The notes under the pieces: model-generated
What the model was told of the DNA's origin: nothing
What the model saw: the letters and a program-made list of their open reading frames with translations, nothing else
The model's database searches: none
Made by a program: the position numbers and the translations under genes
In this document: positions 16,293-25,467 of the stretch, in pieces
How the letters are laid out: each line of letters begins with the position of its first letter
How positions within the stretch are numbered: the stretch's first letter is position 1
From: Virgibacillus siamensis
GTDB taxonomy: Bacteria; Bacillota; Bacilli; Bacillales; Amphibacillaceae
Assembly: GCF_900162695.1 (NCBI RefSeq)
Contig: NZ_FUIH01000005.1
Span: 1-64,000, forward strand
Direction: 5' to 3'
Length of the DNA stretch: 64,000 bases

Positions 16293-16937
16293 TTACACTC
16301 CCTGTTCTTCATTTTCTTCTGTGCGTAATTTCGGCGGTACGATAAAAAGTAACGGTGTGAGCAGGAATATGATAAAACCTGCGTAAATATTAATCCAGGC
16401 AACCCCGGCACCAAGTAAATAGGAAAACACTCCGATAAAAGACTTTTTGATTATATGAGGATCTTGAGCATTTTTAAATTCTGATTTTATTAAGTTACGG
16501 TTAATATACTCGTGCAATAAGATATACATCACTGTATTCCACGCCATCACAACACCAAACAAGCTCACCGCCAACGGATTTTGGTAGTATTCCCCCATTA
16601 AAGCTGTTGGAAACGGGATAAAAGACTGCGACATAAGAAAAAAACAATTGATCCAAACCAAAGCGAAATTGGCTTTACGAGCAAGTTTAAAGATATAATA
16701 GTGGTTAATCCAAAATTTGCAAATAATCACAATACTAATAAACCAACTTGCCAATTTGGGTAGTAATGAAATTAAGGCATTGGCCAATTCACTTATACTT
16801 TGGGGATGATGAAGCACTGGAACTGCGAATTGTAGCACCAAAATTGTAATAACAATACCGAAGATGGCATCACTAAAAGCTGCAATTCGATCAAGCTCCA
16901 CATTCCCCCGTGAAAAACGTTTAAAAAAACGTATCAA
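16293..16937 (-). CDS. TMEM175-like (DUF1211) membrane channel protein
   Basis: About 214 residues with six predicted membrane helices. The family-defining FSDAIFGIVITILVL segment sits near residues 20-35, as in bacterial TMEM175 potassium channels (four such chains assemble in the membrane). An ATG at 16982 would lie inside the promoter spacer, so the start must be downstream. TTG at 16937 with GGAAGTG before it is the best candidate, GTG at 16967 the other. It is the first gene of an operon with merR, which suggests inducible ion leak or homeostasis under stress. Confidence 0.8.
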   Translation of the reverse strand: MIRFFKRFSRGNVELDRIAAFSDAIFGIVITILVLQFAVPVLHHPQSISELANALISLLPKLASWFISIVIICKFWINHYYIFKLARKANFALVWINCFFLMSQSFIPFPTALMGEYYQNPLAVSLFGVVMAWNTVMYILLHEYINRNLIKSEFKNAQDPHIIKKSFIGVFSYLLGAGVAWINIYAGFIIFLLTPLLFIVPPKLRTEENEEQGV

Positions 16938-16971
16938 ATAAACACTTCCATTCTTCTTTAGGTACACTATT

Positions 16972-17002
16972 ATTATATACATTCAAGTAAACTTGAAGGC
17001 AA
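16972..17002 (-). promoter_or_regulatory. MerR-type promoter of the channel-merR operon
   Basis: On the minus strand, TTGCCT (17002-16997) and TATAAT (16977-16972) are separated by exactly 19 bp. The spacer holds the perfect palindrome TTCAAG-TTTA-CTTGAA. This is the textbook layout for activation by DNA untwisting by MerR proteins. Confidence 0.85.
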
Positions 17003-17026
17003 GCTATAAATTATTCAATTAAATAA

Positions 17027-17500
17027 GTGTTATCTACAGTAGTTACGGCGGAAACATTAATAGAATGCATCCTCTATCATTGTAAACATGTATTCCTTGA
17101 TAGGTCCGGAATAATCTACCGAAACCTTGGTGGTCCTTGTAGCATGGTCTTAATCTATGCCAAATCCACCACCCTTAACCTTGTTTGTGTCCATGGTAGT
17201 TATCCATTGCGGATGGGGAAAATAGCCCTTTATAGCACCCATCCGCGCAGAAAGCGTACCATGGACACTCACTTTCTAAGTTCCGCTGGTGGGGCCCCGA
17301 CCCCTTCCAGCGATCACTAAGAAGTGGCACAGCGGTCAAGGGCAAGCAGCTACGCTGTGGTTATGCAGTCTTATGTTTGAATACGTTGAATACGATAAAA
17401 AATTACTGTAGATAATGTTTCCACAAAGTTAATATTTAGGCATTTTCAGTATCTTAAAATACTATGAAAACGGTGAAAAAACATACTGTAGATAATGGCC
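17027..17500. other. Structured GC-richer island flanked by TTATCTACAGTA repeats
   Basis: No gene is supported. TTATCTACAGTA occurs at about 17031, and its reverse complement at about 17403 and 17485. Between them is a nested hairpin: GTGTCCATGGTA (17187-17198) pairs with TACCATGGACAC (17257-17268), and inside it GCGGATGGG pairs with CCCATCCGC. A further GCTGG..CCAGC stem and a CACAGCG..CGCTGTG stem follow. It looks like a non-autonomous mobile element or a structured RNA; I cannot decide which. Confidence 0.5.
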
Positions 17501-17634
17501 CGATTGCTTAATTGCATTGTATCATCGGAATTCATTTAGCTAAATTACTTCTTCATAATTAATTGGTTGATTATTTTCATTAAGTAAATAATAAGCTGAA
17601 GAACTAAAATCTATCATTACCAACAGGTTTATAA

Positions 17635-17662
17635 AATCCCCTCCCACGTAGTGGGGGAGTCA
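17635..17662 (-). terminator. Terminator of the conjugation operon
   Basis: CTCCCCCAC-TACG-TGGGAGGGG stem followed on the minus strand by ATTTTATAAA, directly after the last tra gene. Confidence 0.8.
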
Positions 17663-17938
17663 TTTTTTATTATTGAAATAATCTTTAACCTTTTTTAAGT
17701 AATGTTTTTTTGCCATTCTTAAATTTTCCTTGGTAAACAGTTCTTGGTTCTTTTGTTTAAACTCCTTTAATACCTTATAATCATCCGTATTTTCTTTCAC
17801 CTCCCTTATACGTTTTTTAACGGTACCAACAAGAAATATACACACAATTGCAATAAATAAATACGTACCAATATAAAAGTCACCAATTTGTATAGTTAAG
17901 AACTCTGCCAAACTATCAAGAAAAGTTTTGGAGCCCAT
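17660..17938 (-). CDS. Small membrane protein at the end of the tra operon, 92 aa
   Basis: One membrane segment (about residues 22-40) followed by a long basic cytoplasmic helix (KKRIREVKENTDDYKVLKEF..). Its ATG overlaps the stop of the upstream TraL-like gene (TAATG), so translation is coupled. Position and topology suggest an accessory of the transfer channel; the family is not recognised. Confidence 0.65.
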   Translation of the reverse strand: MGSKTFLDSLAEFLTIQIGDFYIGTYLFIAIVCIFLVGTVKKRIREVKENTDDYKVLKEFKQKNQELFTKENLRMAKKHYLKKVKDYFNNKK

Positions 17939-18783
17939 TACCTTGTACGTCCTTTAAGCATAGCCATCCGCGTAGCCATTTTTCCTCCGTTTATTAATGC
18001 ACCACTTGAGCCGGTTGCATACCACATATGCCTGGTAACGGATGGTCCACGAATAAGTAAAACACTAAATCCAATCAATAACATGAAATTCCACCAGGTC
18101 AAATCAGATGTTATTATTTGTACAATACTTACCATTAAAGCCATTTGAAGTAGAATTGTTGTTATTTGTGATAACACTTCACGCCACCATACCGACATGT
18201 AATTATTGTCATCCGCGCACAATGTTACAGCTGCTATTACAGATAACAATTCGAGTAGCACGATATCAGCATGATAAATGCACATTTTGATTGTAAAAGC
18301 GATAAATGCAACCAATAAGAAGCCAAGTAAAATAAGAAAAACAAATCCGTCACCAATCATGTCACCAATGCTACCCCTGTGGAGATAATCAATAATCACT
18401 CCTGTTGAATAATCACCAATCTTACCGAACATCCATGAACCTAAAGGAGCGACAATACCCAAAATAATAAAAGTTAGTGCTGCTGGCAATATGGCAACCA
18501 TTGCGGAAGCTAAAACTGCACGTATAATAATCTCAGATAAGCCAACTTCTACACTTCCACCCCTTGCAGAAGTTTGAATCATATACTGAATTACTTTAAA
18601 TAAACAAATACAAAGCATTAATGATCCGCCAATAGCTATAAATATAGGGAATAACTTTTCCATGAACCCAGTTAGACCTTCATGATTAAATACAATATTG
18701 CTTAGAGCATCGAAAATAAATCCCATTACTTCTTTTATCACTTCATAAAAGAAATCATAAATATTATCTGTTAAATCAAACAC
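17938..18783 (-). CDS. TraL/VirB6-like conjugation channel protein
   Basis: 281 residues with at least six hydrophobic helices and an N-terminal amphipathic segment. A conserved central SARGG loop precedes them. This matches VirB6/TrbL/TraL polytopic inner-membrane channel components of Gram-positive type IV secretion systems, which guide DNA through the membrane. It lies downstream of the coupling-protein genes, as TraL does in pIP501-like operons. The family call rests on topology and position. Confidence 0.75.
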   Translation of the reverse strand: MFDLTDNIYDFFYEVIKEVMGFIFDALSNIVFNHEGLTGFMEKLFPIFIAIGGSLMLCICLFKVIQYMIQTSARGGSVEVGLSEIIIRAVLASAMVAILPAALTFIILGIVAPLGSWMFGKIGDYSTGVIIDYLHRGSIGDMIGDGFVFLILLGFLLVAFIAFTIKMCIYHADIVLLELLSVIAAVTLCADDNNYMSVWWREVLSQITTILLQMALMVSIVQIITSDLTWWNFMLLIGFSVLLIRGPSVTRHMWYATGSSGALINGGKMATRMAMLKGRTR

Positions 18784-18800
18784 GGGACTCCCTCCTTAAT

Positions 18801-19283
18801 TTAACCAACCCGATTTATTTTCCACTTTCCTTCTTCCAAAGCCATCTCTATTTTTAACATGCTCTCACCAACATTCATTTCATTTGCATCTAATCTCAAT
18901 AAGACTGTTTCCTTTTCTTCATTTACTTGATAATCAGTAATTGAAAAATTACTGTTAAAAACCGCCTTATTATTAGTTGAACTATTTATAAGGAAAAAAA
19001 GATACTCTGAATCAATATCCTCTGTTTTTCGATTTTCCAATGCATATTCTATTTTTTGCATATAATTATCTGAAAAATATTCTTTCATATTTTCATTTAT
19101 TAACTTTTTGATATCCTCACTTTTTAACGAAGAAACAGGTTCCTCATACTTATAAAGTGATAAAAACTCATTCATTCGTTCTTTACTATCTTTTGCTGCT
19201 GTATCAGCATTGAATCCTCCACTCTCACTACATGCTGCAAGTAATAAGCTCCCCAGCATTAACAAAAATAGATACTTTTTCAT
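18801..19283 (-). CDS. Lipoprotein of the tra operon, 160 aa
   Basis: Signal peptide with lipobox LLAAC (Cys at about residue 18) directs lipid anchoring to the outer face of the membrane. The mature part is charged and resembles an NTF2-like fold by its strand pattern (TVLLRLDANEMNVGES..WKINRVG). ATG 19283 has AAAGGAG 9 bases upstream; the two TTG codons just before it fall within the spacer. Such lipoproteins may act in mating-channel stability or surface exclusion; this is inference. Confidence 0.75.
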   Translation of the reverse strand: MKKYLFLLMLGSLLLAACSESGGFNADTAAKDSKERMNEFLSLYKYEEPVSSLKSEDIKKLINENMKEYFSDNYMQKIEYALENRKTEDIDSEYLFFLINSSTNNKAVFNSNFSITDYQVNEEKETVLLRLDANEMNVGESMLKIEMALEEGKWKINRVG

Positions 19284-19339
19284 GTTCAACAACTCCTTTG
19301 GATGATATTAGAGAAAGACATAAAAGGGAAAATCCCCTT

Positions 19340-20413
19340 TTATGCCAATCCCATACCTTGAGATTGCTCTTCCTGTTGCTCTTGTTTCGGTGCATTATCT
19401 TTTGATAAGAAATTATTTAAACTCTTTCTTGCTTGTACATCTTCTTTAAAAAAATCCTGTACCTTATCAACTTTTTCTTGAAGCCCTTGATTATGTCGTG
19501 ATAATTCTTTATTTTGATTAGAAAGGGATTGATTTTCAGTTTTTAACTTCTTAATTTCTTGTTTTAAGTCATTGACTTCAACATCTTTTGATTTTTCTTG
19601 TTTACTATTAGCATCCAATTTGTGTTCTTTTTCCGGTTGTATGGTTTTTTGCTGCTGTATTTGCTGTCCAATTTTTCCATTCTGATAATCCTTAAATGCG
19701 GTTAAGTGCCCAGGGGTGCTCATACCATGATTTTCACTTGCAATATAGGCTATATACCGATCATGGCGTTCATCATCTTGAAAGGCCCCAATTGTTATTT
19801 CATCTGTATTATTATGATTATACAAATCTTGTACTGTCACACTGTATTCTTCGCCATTTATTAATTCATTGGCTGTTATCCCTAAGTCATTAAGAACTTT
19901 TTTATCACCATCCTCAGTTTCCAAAAAACCCCTTAATGTAGGCTGGTATTTTTTACTGAATACCATTTGTTCTTGTCCTTTATCTTGTTGTGTAAAACGA
20001 TCTTCCAATTGCTGTGCCATTTCTTTAGTTTGTTGCGTTAAATCCGTAACAGCATTTCTTATTTCATTACGAGCGCTATCTTTCACGTGTTCAACCTTAT
20101 CCGTAATACCAGTAGTTAAATTGTTTTTTGACTCTTGGACTTTCTGAATAAGAGCGTCTTTAAAGTTCTCTAACATCTCTTTGAGTCGATGTCGCAAATC
20201 ATCAAGGAAGTCTGGAAACGTTTGTCTATTTTCTTGATTGCTTTCCAATAGTTTTTCGACCTTTTGAAAGTGCTCCTGTAGCATGTTTTCCACTTGTTGC
20301 TGGGTCAATAATGACTGACCATTCTTATTGCCTTCTAAGCCTTGATTAATCACATTAATTAATTCTTCTCCATGCACTTCAATAGCTTCATCTAACACTT
20401 TCCTATTCACCAT
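19340..20413 (-). CDS. Large coiled-coil protein of the tra operon, 357 aa
   Basis: Not recognised. It is hydrophilic, with a helical N-terminal half (residues 40-165, heptad-like), a compact central domain (about 175-245, FLETEDGDKKVLNDLGIT..GHLTAFKDYQ) and a second coiled coil (about 285-325). There is no signal or membrane segment, so it is cytoplasmic or peripheral. Located between the coupling-protein ATPase and the lipoprotein; a role in linking the relaxosome to the channel is possible but unproven. Confidence 0.65.
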   Translation of the reverse strand: MVNRKVLDEAIEVHGEELINVINQGLEGNKNGQSLLTQQQVENMLQEHFQKVEKLLESNQENRQTFPDFLDDLRHRLKEMLENFKDALIQKVQESKNNLTTGITDKVEHVKDSARNEIRNAVTDLTQQTKEMAQQLEDRFTQQDKGQEQMVFSKKYQPTLRGFLETEDGDKKVLNDLGITANELINGEEYSVTVQDLYNHNNTDEITIGAFQDDERHDRYIAYIASENHGMSTPGHLTAFKDYQNGKIGQQIQQQKTIQPEKEHKLDANSKQEKSKDVEVNDLKQEIKKLKTENQSLSNQNKELSRHNQGLQEKVDKVQDFFKEDVQARKSLNNFLSKDNAPKQEQQEEQSQGMGLA

Positions 20414-20433
20414 TTATTCCTCCTTTAAAATGA

Positions 20434-21921
20434 TTATCCAAAAAAGTTAGCTGCAGCATCATCTTGTGATTCAAATTCCTGTTTTTCTCGCTTTTCTTGT
20501 TGTCTATCTTCAAACCGCCTAACCTTTTCTTGAAATGCATCCAACACGTCTTCATTTGGATTACTGGTATACGCAGTTTGGCTGACTTTGAATTTCCCTA
20601 CCTGATTTGGACCGGATGTAATCCCCGGAAATACTTTAAATTGATAGGCTTTTTTAGCGACAATTGGATTTTTGCCTGCCATAATAATAATGCTTTCATC
20701 CGTATTCATAGTTAATATCTCATCTAGATTTTTTAATTTTCGTGTTGTATAAGAAAAGTTCTCGGAGGCTGAGTTACTCTCTGTCTTACCTTTACTTTTG
20801 GAGGTCGAACCCGTTTCAACCTTTACGGTTGCTTCCCCCAATTCTTTCATGAAATAACCGGCAGTTGTTGTATTCACATTTCCTAAGCAAATACGTACAG
20901 CACAATTCCCCATAATTGATTCAGCCTTTTCTCGCTTATATTTGGAGGTTAACTGTGTAATGTTTTGAATGATTGTCGCAACACCGATACCATACCCTCT
21001 GCATGTTGCGAGAAATATTTCGTAGTTATTGAATTTACCCAGATTCGGAAATTCATCTAATATGAAATAAACAGGTTGAGGTAATTTCGCATAATTTTCA
21101 TCACCTATCCGGTATAATTCATTAAACATTTGCTGGAAAAACAAATTAATTAACCCTTCCCAAGTATCATCCATTACGGGAATCAACACATAAATAACCA
21201 TCTTTTTTCTGCCAACATCCCCGACAAAAAAGTCAGAAAATGAAGTGAAGGACGCAACTTCATCATCAATGAAATCTGCAATGGTTGTTAGCAAAGACAT
21301 GATGATGGAACCTTGCATATCCCCTCTTGATTTTTTATAACCAAGTTCATATGCTCGCCTAGCCGGATGCGATCGATCTAGTGACATGAATTGTTCATCC
21401 AATTCATTCTCACCATCTTTATTTTCCTCTGGATCAAATTCCTGTAAGAATTTTAATATACCCGGCATATTCTGGTCTTTGGGCTGCATCTCATAAACAG
21501 AATACAGTATTAAAGCCCTTAAAAATGCAGCTTGTGAGAGATACCAAATATCTTTTGCATCTGAATTATTTTTCGCACTGACAATGCTGTTTGCAACGGT
21601 TGCAGCATCTTTATTTTTTCGTACATAATCAAATGGATTGTATCGGTCACTATTTTCCATGTTTTTAAAATTTACAACCCGAACTTCATAGCCTTGTTTT
21701 TTCTTAATTTCAGCTGTTTCCTCATAGATCTCCCCCTTTGGATCAGTTACCACAACGGAGCATTCTCTTTCGTTCAATACGTTTGTCATAACATAGCTCT
21801 GTGTCTTATAAGAACCTGGTCCACCTACAACTAAGTGATTTCTGTTCGGAGCTTTGCTATCAGTAGGCTGCGTGATTAACTTATTATGAAACAACCCGGT
21901 AATAATGCCATTAGTTTTCAT
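20434..21921 (-). CDS. VirD4/TraJ-type coupling ATPase lacking a membrane domain
   Basis: About 495 residues, beginning only 30 residues before Walker A (GGPGSYKT, residues 33-40). Walker B is ILDEFPN near residue 285, and the LDEILTMNTDESIIIMAG region is typical of coupling proteins. It hands the relaxase-DNA complex to the channel using ATP. The start at 21921 overlaps the end of the upstream 144-aa membrane gene (ATGAAAACTAA); six further codons upstream are open but less well placed. This is the two-protein coupling arrangement known for pIP501 TraI-TraJ. Confidence 0.9.
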   Translation of the reverse strand: MKTNGIITGLFHNKLITQPTDSKAPNRNHLVVGGPGSYKTQSYVMTNVLNERECSVVVTDPKGEIYEETAEIKKKQGYEVRVVNFKNMENSDRYNPFDYVRKNKDAATVANSIVSAKNNSDAKDIWYLSQAAFLRALILYSVYEMQPKDQNMPGILKFLQEFDPEENKDGENELDEQFMSLDRSHPARRAYELGYKKSRGDMQGSIIMSLLTTIADFIDDEVASFTSFSDFFVGDVGRKKMVIYVLIPVMDDTWEGLINLFFQQMFNELYRIGDENYAKLPQPVYFILDEFPNLGKFNNYEIFLATCRGYGIGVATIIQNITQLTSKYKREKAESIMGNCAVRICLGNVNTTTAGYFMKELGEATVKVETGSTSKSKGKTESNSASENFSYTTRKLKNLDEILTMNTDESIIIMAGKNPIVAKKAYQFKVFPGITSGPNQVGKFKVSQTAYTSNPNEDVLDAFQEKVRRFEDRQQEKREKQEFESQDDAAANFFG

Positions 21922-22345
21922 GTTTACCGCCCCCATCATCTAAAGATTGTAGAAACTCTTTAAAAGTTTCTTTAGTACTGCATCCATTAAACTCACCATT
22001 ATTGAAAAGTTCTTTGGATGTAGCAAACCGGGCTGAACCATGACTTTGCTCTTTTGCATCTACTTCCCAGCCTTCCTTTGACTTCCCTAACCGGTATGAA
22101 ACGAAGATAGCGTATAGGAAAGCCGCTGCTATGAGTGCCCAAAATAAAGGGTTATTGGCATTAACTAATATCTGCATTGTTTCAATTGGATGAAGTAATA
22201 TCGTTAAACTTTGGTCTTTAATTAGTTCAACAGATAACGAATCTGTGTGATTCGCAATAAACGGAATCAAAGTTGAAATTTGTAAAACAATCAAAAATAA
22301 AAAAGTGAACACCAGGATAAACAGCCCTATATGTTTAAATTTCAT
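21911..22345 (-). CDS. TraI-like membrane anchor of the coupling protein, 144 aa
   Basis: Two membrane helices (residues about 6-27 and 63-85) followed by SHGSARFATSKELF. That motif in ordinary VirD4 proteins lies between the membrane domain and the ATPase domain. The gene thus encodes the N-terminal membrane part of a coupling protein, ending just where the ATPase gene begins (11-base overlap). It should tether the TraJ-like ATPase to the membrane. Confidence 0.8.
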   Translation of the reverse strand: MKFKHIGLFILVFTFLFLIVLQISTLIPFIANHTDSLSVELIKDQSLTILLHPIETMQILVNANNPLFWALIAAAFLYAIFVSYRLGKSKEGWEVDAKEQSHGSARFATSKELFNNGEFNGCSTKETFKEFLQSLDDGGGKHEN

Positions 22346-22357
22346 ATCTTTGACCTC

Positions 22358-22972
22358 CTAACTTTGACTGATTGGATTAATAAACCCGTAAGATTCAAGG
22401 TTTGTAATGAGGTAACTTCCTTCCTTCTGTTCAACATCAATTCGGAATAATTGATTCCGTTTGCTTCCATCGCTACCTTCCATTTTGTATGTACTTGTTA
22501 AGTACACTAAAGCGTCTGTTACCTTTTCAGTCGAGGTTGGTGTAATATAAACCTTTATACCTTTCACATCATTTTCGAATTTTATTTTCGGTACATCCGC
22601 ACCCATCATCCCTTGAATATTTTGTAAGATATTTTCTTTCACCATGCCTTCTGCAACCTTAAATCTCGATTTATAATCTTCGTTGTTATAATCAAATAAA
22701 GTTGTAAAAGCTTCTTTAATGAATTTTATTTTCCCCTGTGCTGCATTTGTTGCTTTTGCATATTCCGTTGTTTCTTCCGCATTAGATGATTCCTGCTGTT
22801 TAACTTCTGATTTATTAACTTGAAAGTCTTGATCACTTGTTACTTCCTTAGCATCTGCGTTTGATGTGGTTTCCTCCTGATTATTATCCTGCATTGTTAA
22901 TTCTCCAGCGTATAAGAAGATGAAAATAATGTTGGTTAAAATCAACGCGCCAATTAAGAAGTAATGCTTCAT
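22358..22972 (-). CDS. VirB8/TraH-like single-span protein
   Basis: One N-terminal membrane helix (residues 4-24), an acidic/Gln-rich linker, then a domain of about 130 residues (AQGKIKFIKEAFTTLFDYN..) whose pattern fits the NTF2-like fold of VirB8 and TraH/TraM proteins. Those form part of the channel's periplasm-equivalent scaffold. The family call is from layout and operon position rather than clear motifs. Confidence 0.55.
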   Translation of the reverse strand: MKHYFLIGALILTNIIFIFLYAGELTMQDNNQEETTSNADAKEVTSDQDFQVNKSEVKQQESSNAEETTEYAKATNAAQGKIKFIKEAFTTLFDYNNEDYKSRFKVAEGMVKENILQNIQGMMGADVPKIKFENDVKGIKVYITPTSTEKVTDALVYLTSTYKMEGSDGSKRNQLFRIDVEQKEGSYLITNLESYGFINPISQS

Positions 22973-22987
22973 TGTTGGTCACTTCCT

Positions 22988-24043
22988 TTATTCAAAACTA
23001 GCAAGTCTGCCAAATCCTACAAAATGGGAAGCCCAATATTCATTATTAATATTGGAGAACCCAATACCGGAACCATTTGCATTAAACATGCGGTTCCCCC
23101 CGACATAAATTCCAACATGTGTGATTCGTTTATTTGTTTCATATGTTCCTTCAAAAAAGACTAAGTCCCCTGGCTCTGCTTCTGCCATAGATATCCTTTT
23201 ACTAGCTTCATATTGTGCCTGAGCTGTACGGGGAATATTAATGCCTGCCTGACCAAACGCCCACATCATTAATCCGGAACAATCGAACCCAACACTGGGA
23301 TGGGCCCCCGACCAAACATAAGGATCCCCCGTGAATTGTTTCATGCTATTTATAATAGATTGCAAAGTTTGATTATCTACCATGACAATTTCCATATTGC
23401 CTTGCTTACTTCCACCGCTTAAATTTGTCATGACGTTTTTCACATAATGAACATCACCGTAGCTATTCCAACCCAATTTATTTGCCTGCATGTTTGCGAA
23501 TTGTTTTGCCAGTTCAACTGTATGCTTACCGCCATGTTCAGCAACATAATCAATGTAACCCATCCCAAAATTATAAGATTGAACGATAGTATGAAAATCA
23601 ACGCCTGCTTTCTCCCCTTTTACCAACAGGGATTTAAAATATTGAACACCAATTTCTACACTTCGCACAGGGTCTTGAATTGCATTTGGCGGTAACCCTA
23701 ATGATTCAGATGCCTGCATAATATCTAATGTGTCAGAATGGCCTAATTCTTGATACATTAATGCTAAGAGAAACTCTGTGTATTTTTCTATTCCTGCTGC
23801 TTCCGTATACCGGGAAATAAGTTCCCGATATTGTGCAATATGCTTTGGTACTTGTGCTTTTCCATCAATTGTTCCCATCGCACCTGGAAATGTACCGTAT
23901 TCCTCTTGTTGAGAACTTTCCAATCCCAAAACTGCTGCAGCAAGCAATAGAATTAGGATTAAAAGCGCATATACGATTTTTTTCCAATGATTCTTTGCAA
24001 CCATAACCCCTTTGGCAGTAGCAACAGTAGCCGTGGCTGACAT
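22988..24043 (-). CDS. TraG/VirB1-like bifunctional peptidoglycan hydrolase
   Basis: 351 residues: a membrane anchor (23-40), a lysozyme-like transglycosylase domain (about 60-200, catalytic Glu in LMYQELGHSD at E99) and an NlpC/P60 peptidase domain (about 225-350). The latter shows FDCSG (C255), GDLVFF and THVGIYVG with the catalytic His. It opens the cell wall for the mating channel. Same architecture as CwlT-type and pIP501 TraG hydrolases. Confidence 0.92.
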   Translation of the reverse strand: MSATATVATAKGVMVAKNHWKKIVYALLILILLLAAAVLGLESSQQEEYGTFPGAMGTIDGKAQVPKHIAQYRELISRYTEAAGIEKYTEFLLALMYQELGHSDTLDIMQASESLGLPPNAIQDPVRSVEIGVQYFKSLLVKGEKAGVDFHTIVQSYNFGMGYIDYVAEHGGKHTVELAKQFANMQANKLGWNSYGDVHYVKNVMTNLSGGSKQGNMEIVMVDNQTLQSIINSMKQFTGDPYVWSGAHPSVGFDCSGLMMWAFGQAGINIPRTAQAQYEASKRISMAEAEPGDLVFFEGTYETNKRITHVGIYVGGNRMFNANGSGIGFSNINNEYWASHFVGFGRLASFE

Positions 24044-24063
24044 GGTTTCACCTTCTTTTAAAG

Positions 24064-25452
24064 CTATTCTTTTAGGTTAGCCATTTTTTCTTTTGCCTTC
24101 CCTAATGACTTTTCCAGCTTCTCCTTTTTGTTCTTATCATCAGCGTCTTTAATATCCTTTTTTAAGGATTGAATTTCTTTTTCGAGTCTAGCAATTTCTT
24201 CCTTTTCCTGCTGCTCTTTTTCCACTTTTTCAATCATCTCTTTAAGTTCTTTATCCTCAAATTTTAAAGCAAGGTATTCAGCCGAATGTAAATCCCCATG
24301 CTCTACAAACGCTTTCCCCATGCGATTTGCGAGTTTAGGATCTGTAATAAAACTTTTTCTGCTGGCCAACTGTGATTTGTCATAAGAAACAATTGCTTTT
24401 TCATCAGAAAGTCGCAAATTATCTTCTAATGTTAAATCAAGTAATTTTTCTTTCTGGCCTTTTTCATATAAAATAGAAACAACCTTTTTCACACTTTTGA
24501 TAGTAGGATTGTAAGACAATCCCAGTTGATATTGTTCATGCGAGTAAAGGAAATCGGTGATGGCTTCTTTGCTTTGCTCCATTTGTTCCATGATTGTTAT
24601 TACATTTTTGAAATTACCATTTTCAACCGCATGAACTTTATCAATCTTTAACTCTTTCATTTCCATTTTTTCTTCGTATTTCTTCGCTAGGGCTTCTTGC
24701 TTCATATCGGTAAATAGATAACCGCTAATTGCACCAATCCCCAAAATAACAACAGTTGTCATAACTAGCCTTCGGTAACGTTTTTTAGCACGTTGTTTAA
24801 TGGATACAATATCTTGGAAATATTGATACTGCGTATAATCATAACTGTCCTGAAGGTCTTCCTGTAAACCCTTAAGGGTTTCTGTTTCCTTAATGGTTGC
24901 CATCAATTTATTAATCTGCGCTTGTTCTTGCCTTGAAGTGAATAGCTTCTTCTTTTTATATGCATCTATCCCATGCCGTAAAAATGCCTCATAGGATTGA
25001 CACGAAATTAAACTATAAGCCAATGCCTTATATTGTTCCAACGCTGTATATTCCTGCTGGTCCATTAGATGAAAGACATCCATATAAGCAAATTTGGTGG
25101 TGGTCATTGGACGAAAAAACACGGTACTCGGATGTAGTGAAATCCATTTATTTTTCGACAATGGTTCCATTTCTAATACACTTTTTACTGCTGCCATTCG
25201 AACGGGTAACGTTTCTTTTTTTAATGCTTCCAGATTAATGTGTTCTTCAGGAATTTCATAAACAACATTCACCCGGCCGTTCTCTCGTTCAATGCTTTGT
25301 AATGGAAGCAAGTCTTTATATTGATTATGTGCTGCCTTCAATTGCTGCAATTCTTTTTCTTCAATTGGTTGGGAATTCTTTTCGGTAAATTGCAACGATA
25401 GTGTTTCATTGATCTGCTTGATACTGCCAAATCCTAAATTATGAATTTTCAT
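24064..25452 (-). CDS. EssB/YukC-like membrane pseudokinase in the tra operon (TraF position)
   Basis: 462 residues. The N-terminal 220 form a cytoplasmic domain resembling the EssB/YukC pseudokinase, including a YKALAYSLISCQSYEAFL stretch that parallels EssB's YKALVICAF..QSFDAL. One membrane helix follows (about 229-247) and then an extracytoplasmic helical part ending in a long Lys/Glu coiled coil. EssB is a core part of type VII secretion machines. Here the gene lies between VirB4 and VirB1 homologues, where pIP501/pGO1 operons place TraF/TrsF. I infer homology from pattern; no alignment was run. Confidence 0.7.
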   Translation of the reverse strand: MKIHNLGFGSIKQINETLSLQFTEKNSQPIEEKELQQLKAAHNQYKDLLPLQSIERENGRVNVVYEIPEEHINLEALKKETLPVRMAAVKSVLEMEPLSKNKWISLHPSTVFFRPMTTTKFAYMDVFHLMDQQEYTALEQYKALAYSLISCQSYEAFLRHGIDAYKKKKLFTSRQEQAQINKLMATIKETETLKGLQEDLQDSYDYTQYQYFQDIVSIKQRAKKRYRRLVMTTVVILGIGAISGYLFTDMKQEALAKKYEEKMEMKELKIDKVHAVENGNFKNVITIMEQMEQSKEAITDFLYSHEQYQLGLSYNPTIKSVKKVVSILYEKGQKEKLLDLTLEDNLRLSDEKAIVSYDKSQLASRKSFITDPKLANRMGKAFVEHGDLHSAEYLALKFEDKELKEMIEKVEKEQQEKEEIARLEKEIQSLKKDIKDADDKNKKEKLEKSLGKAKEKMANLKE

Positions 25453-25467
25453 GGTAAACCTCCTTTT

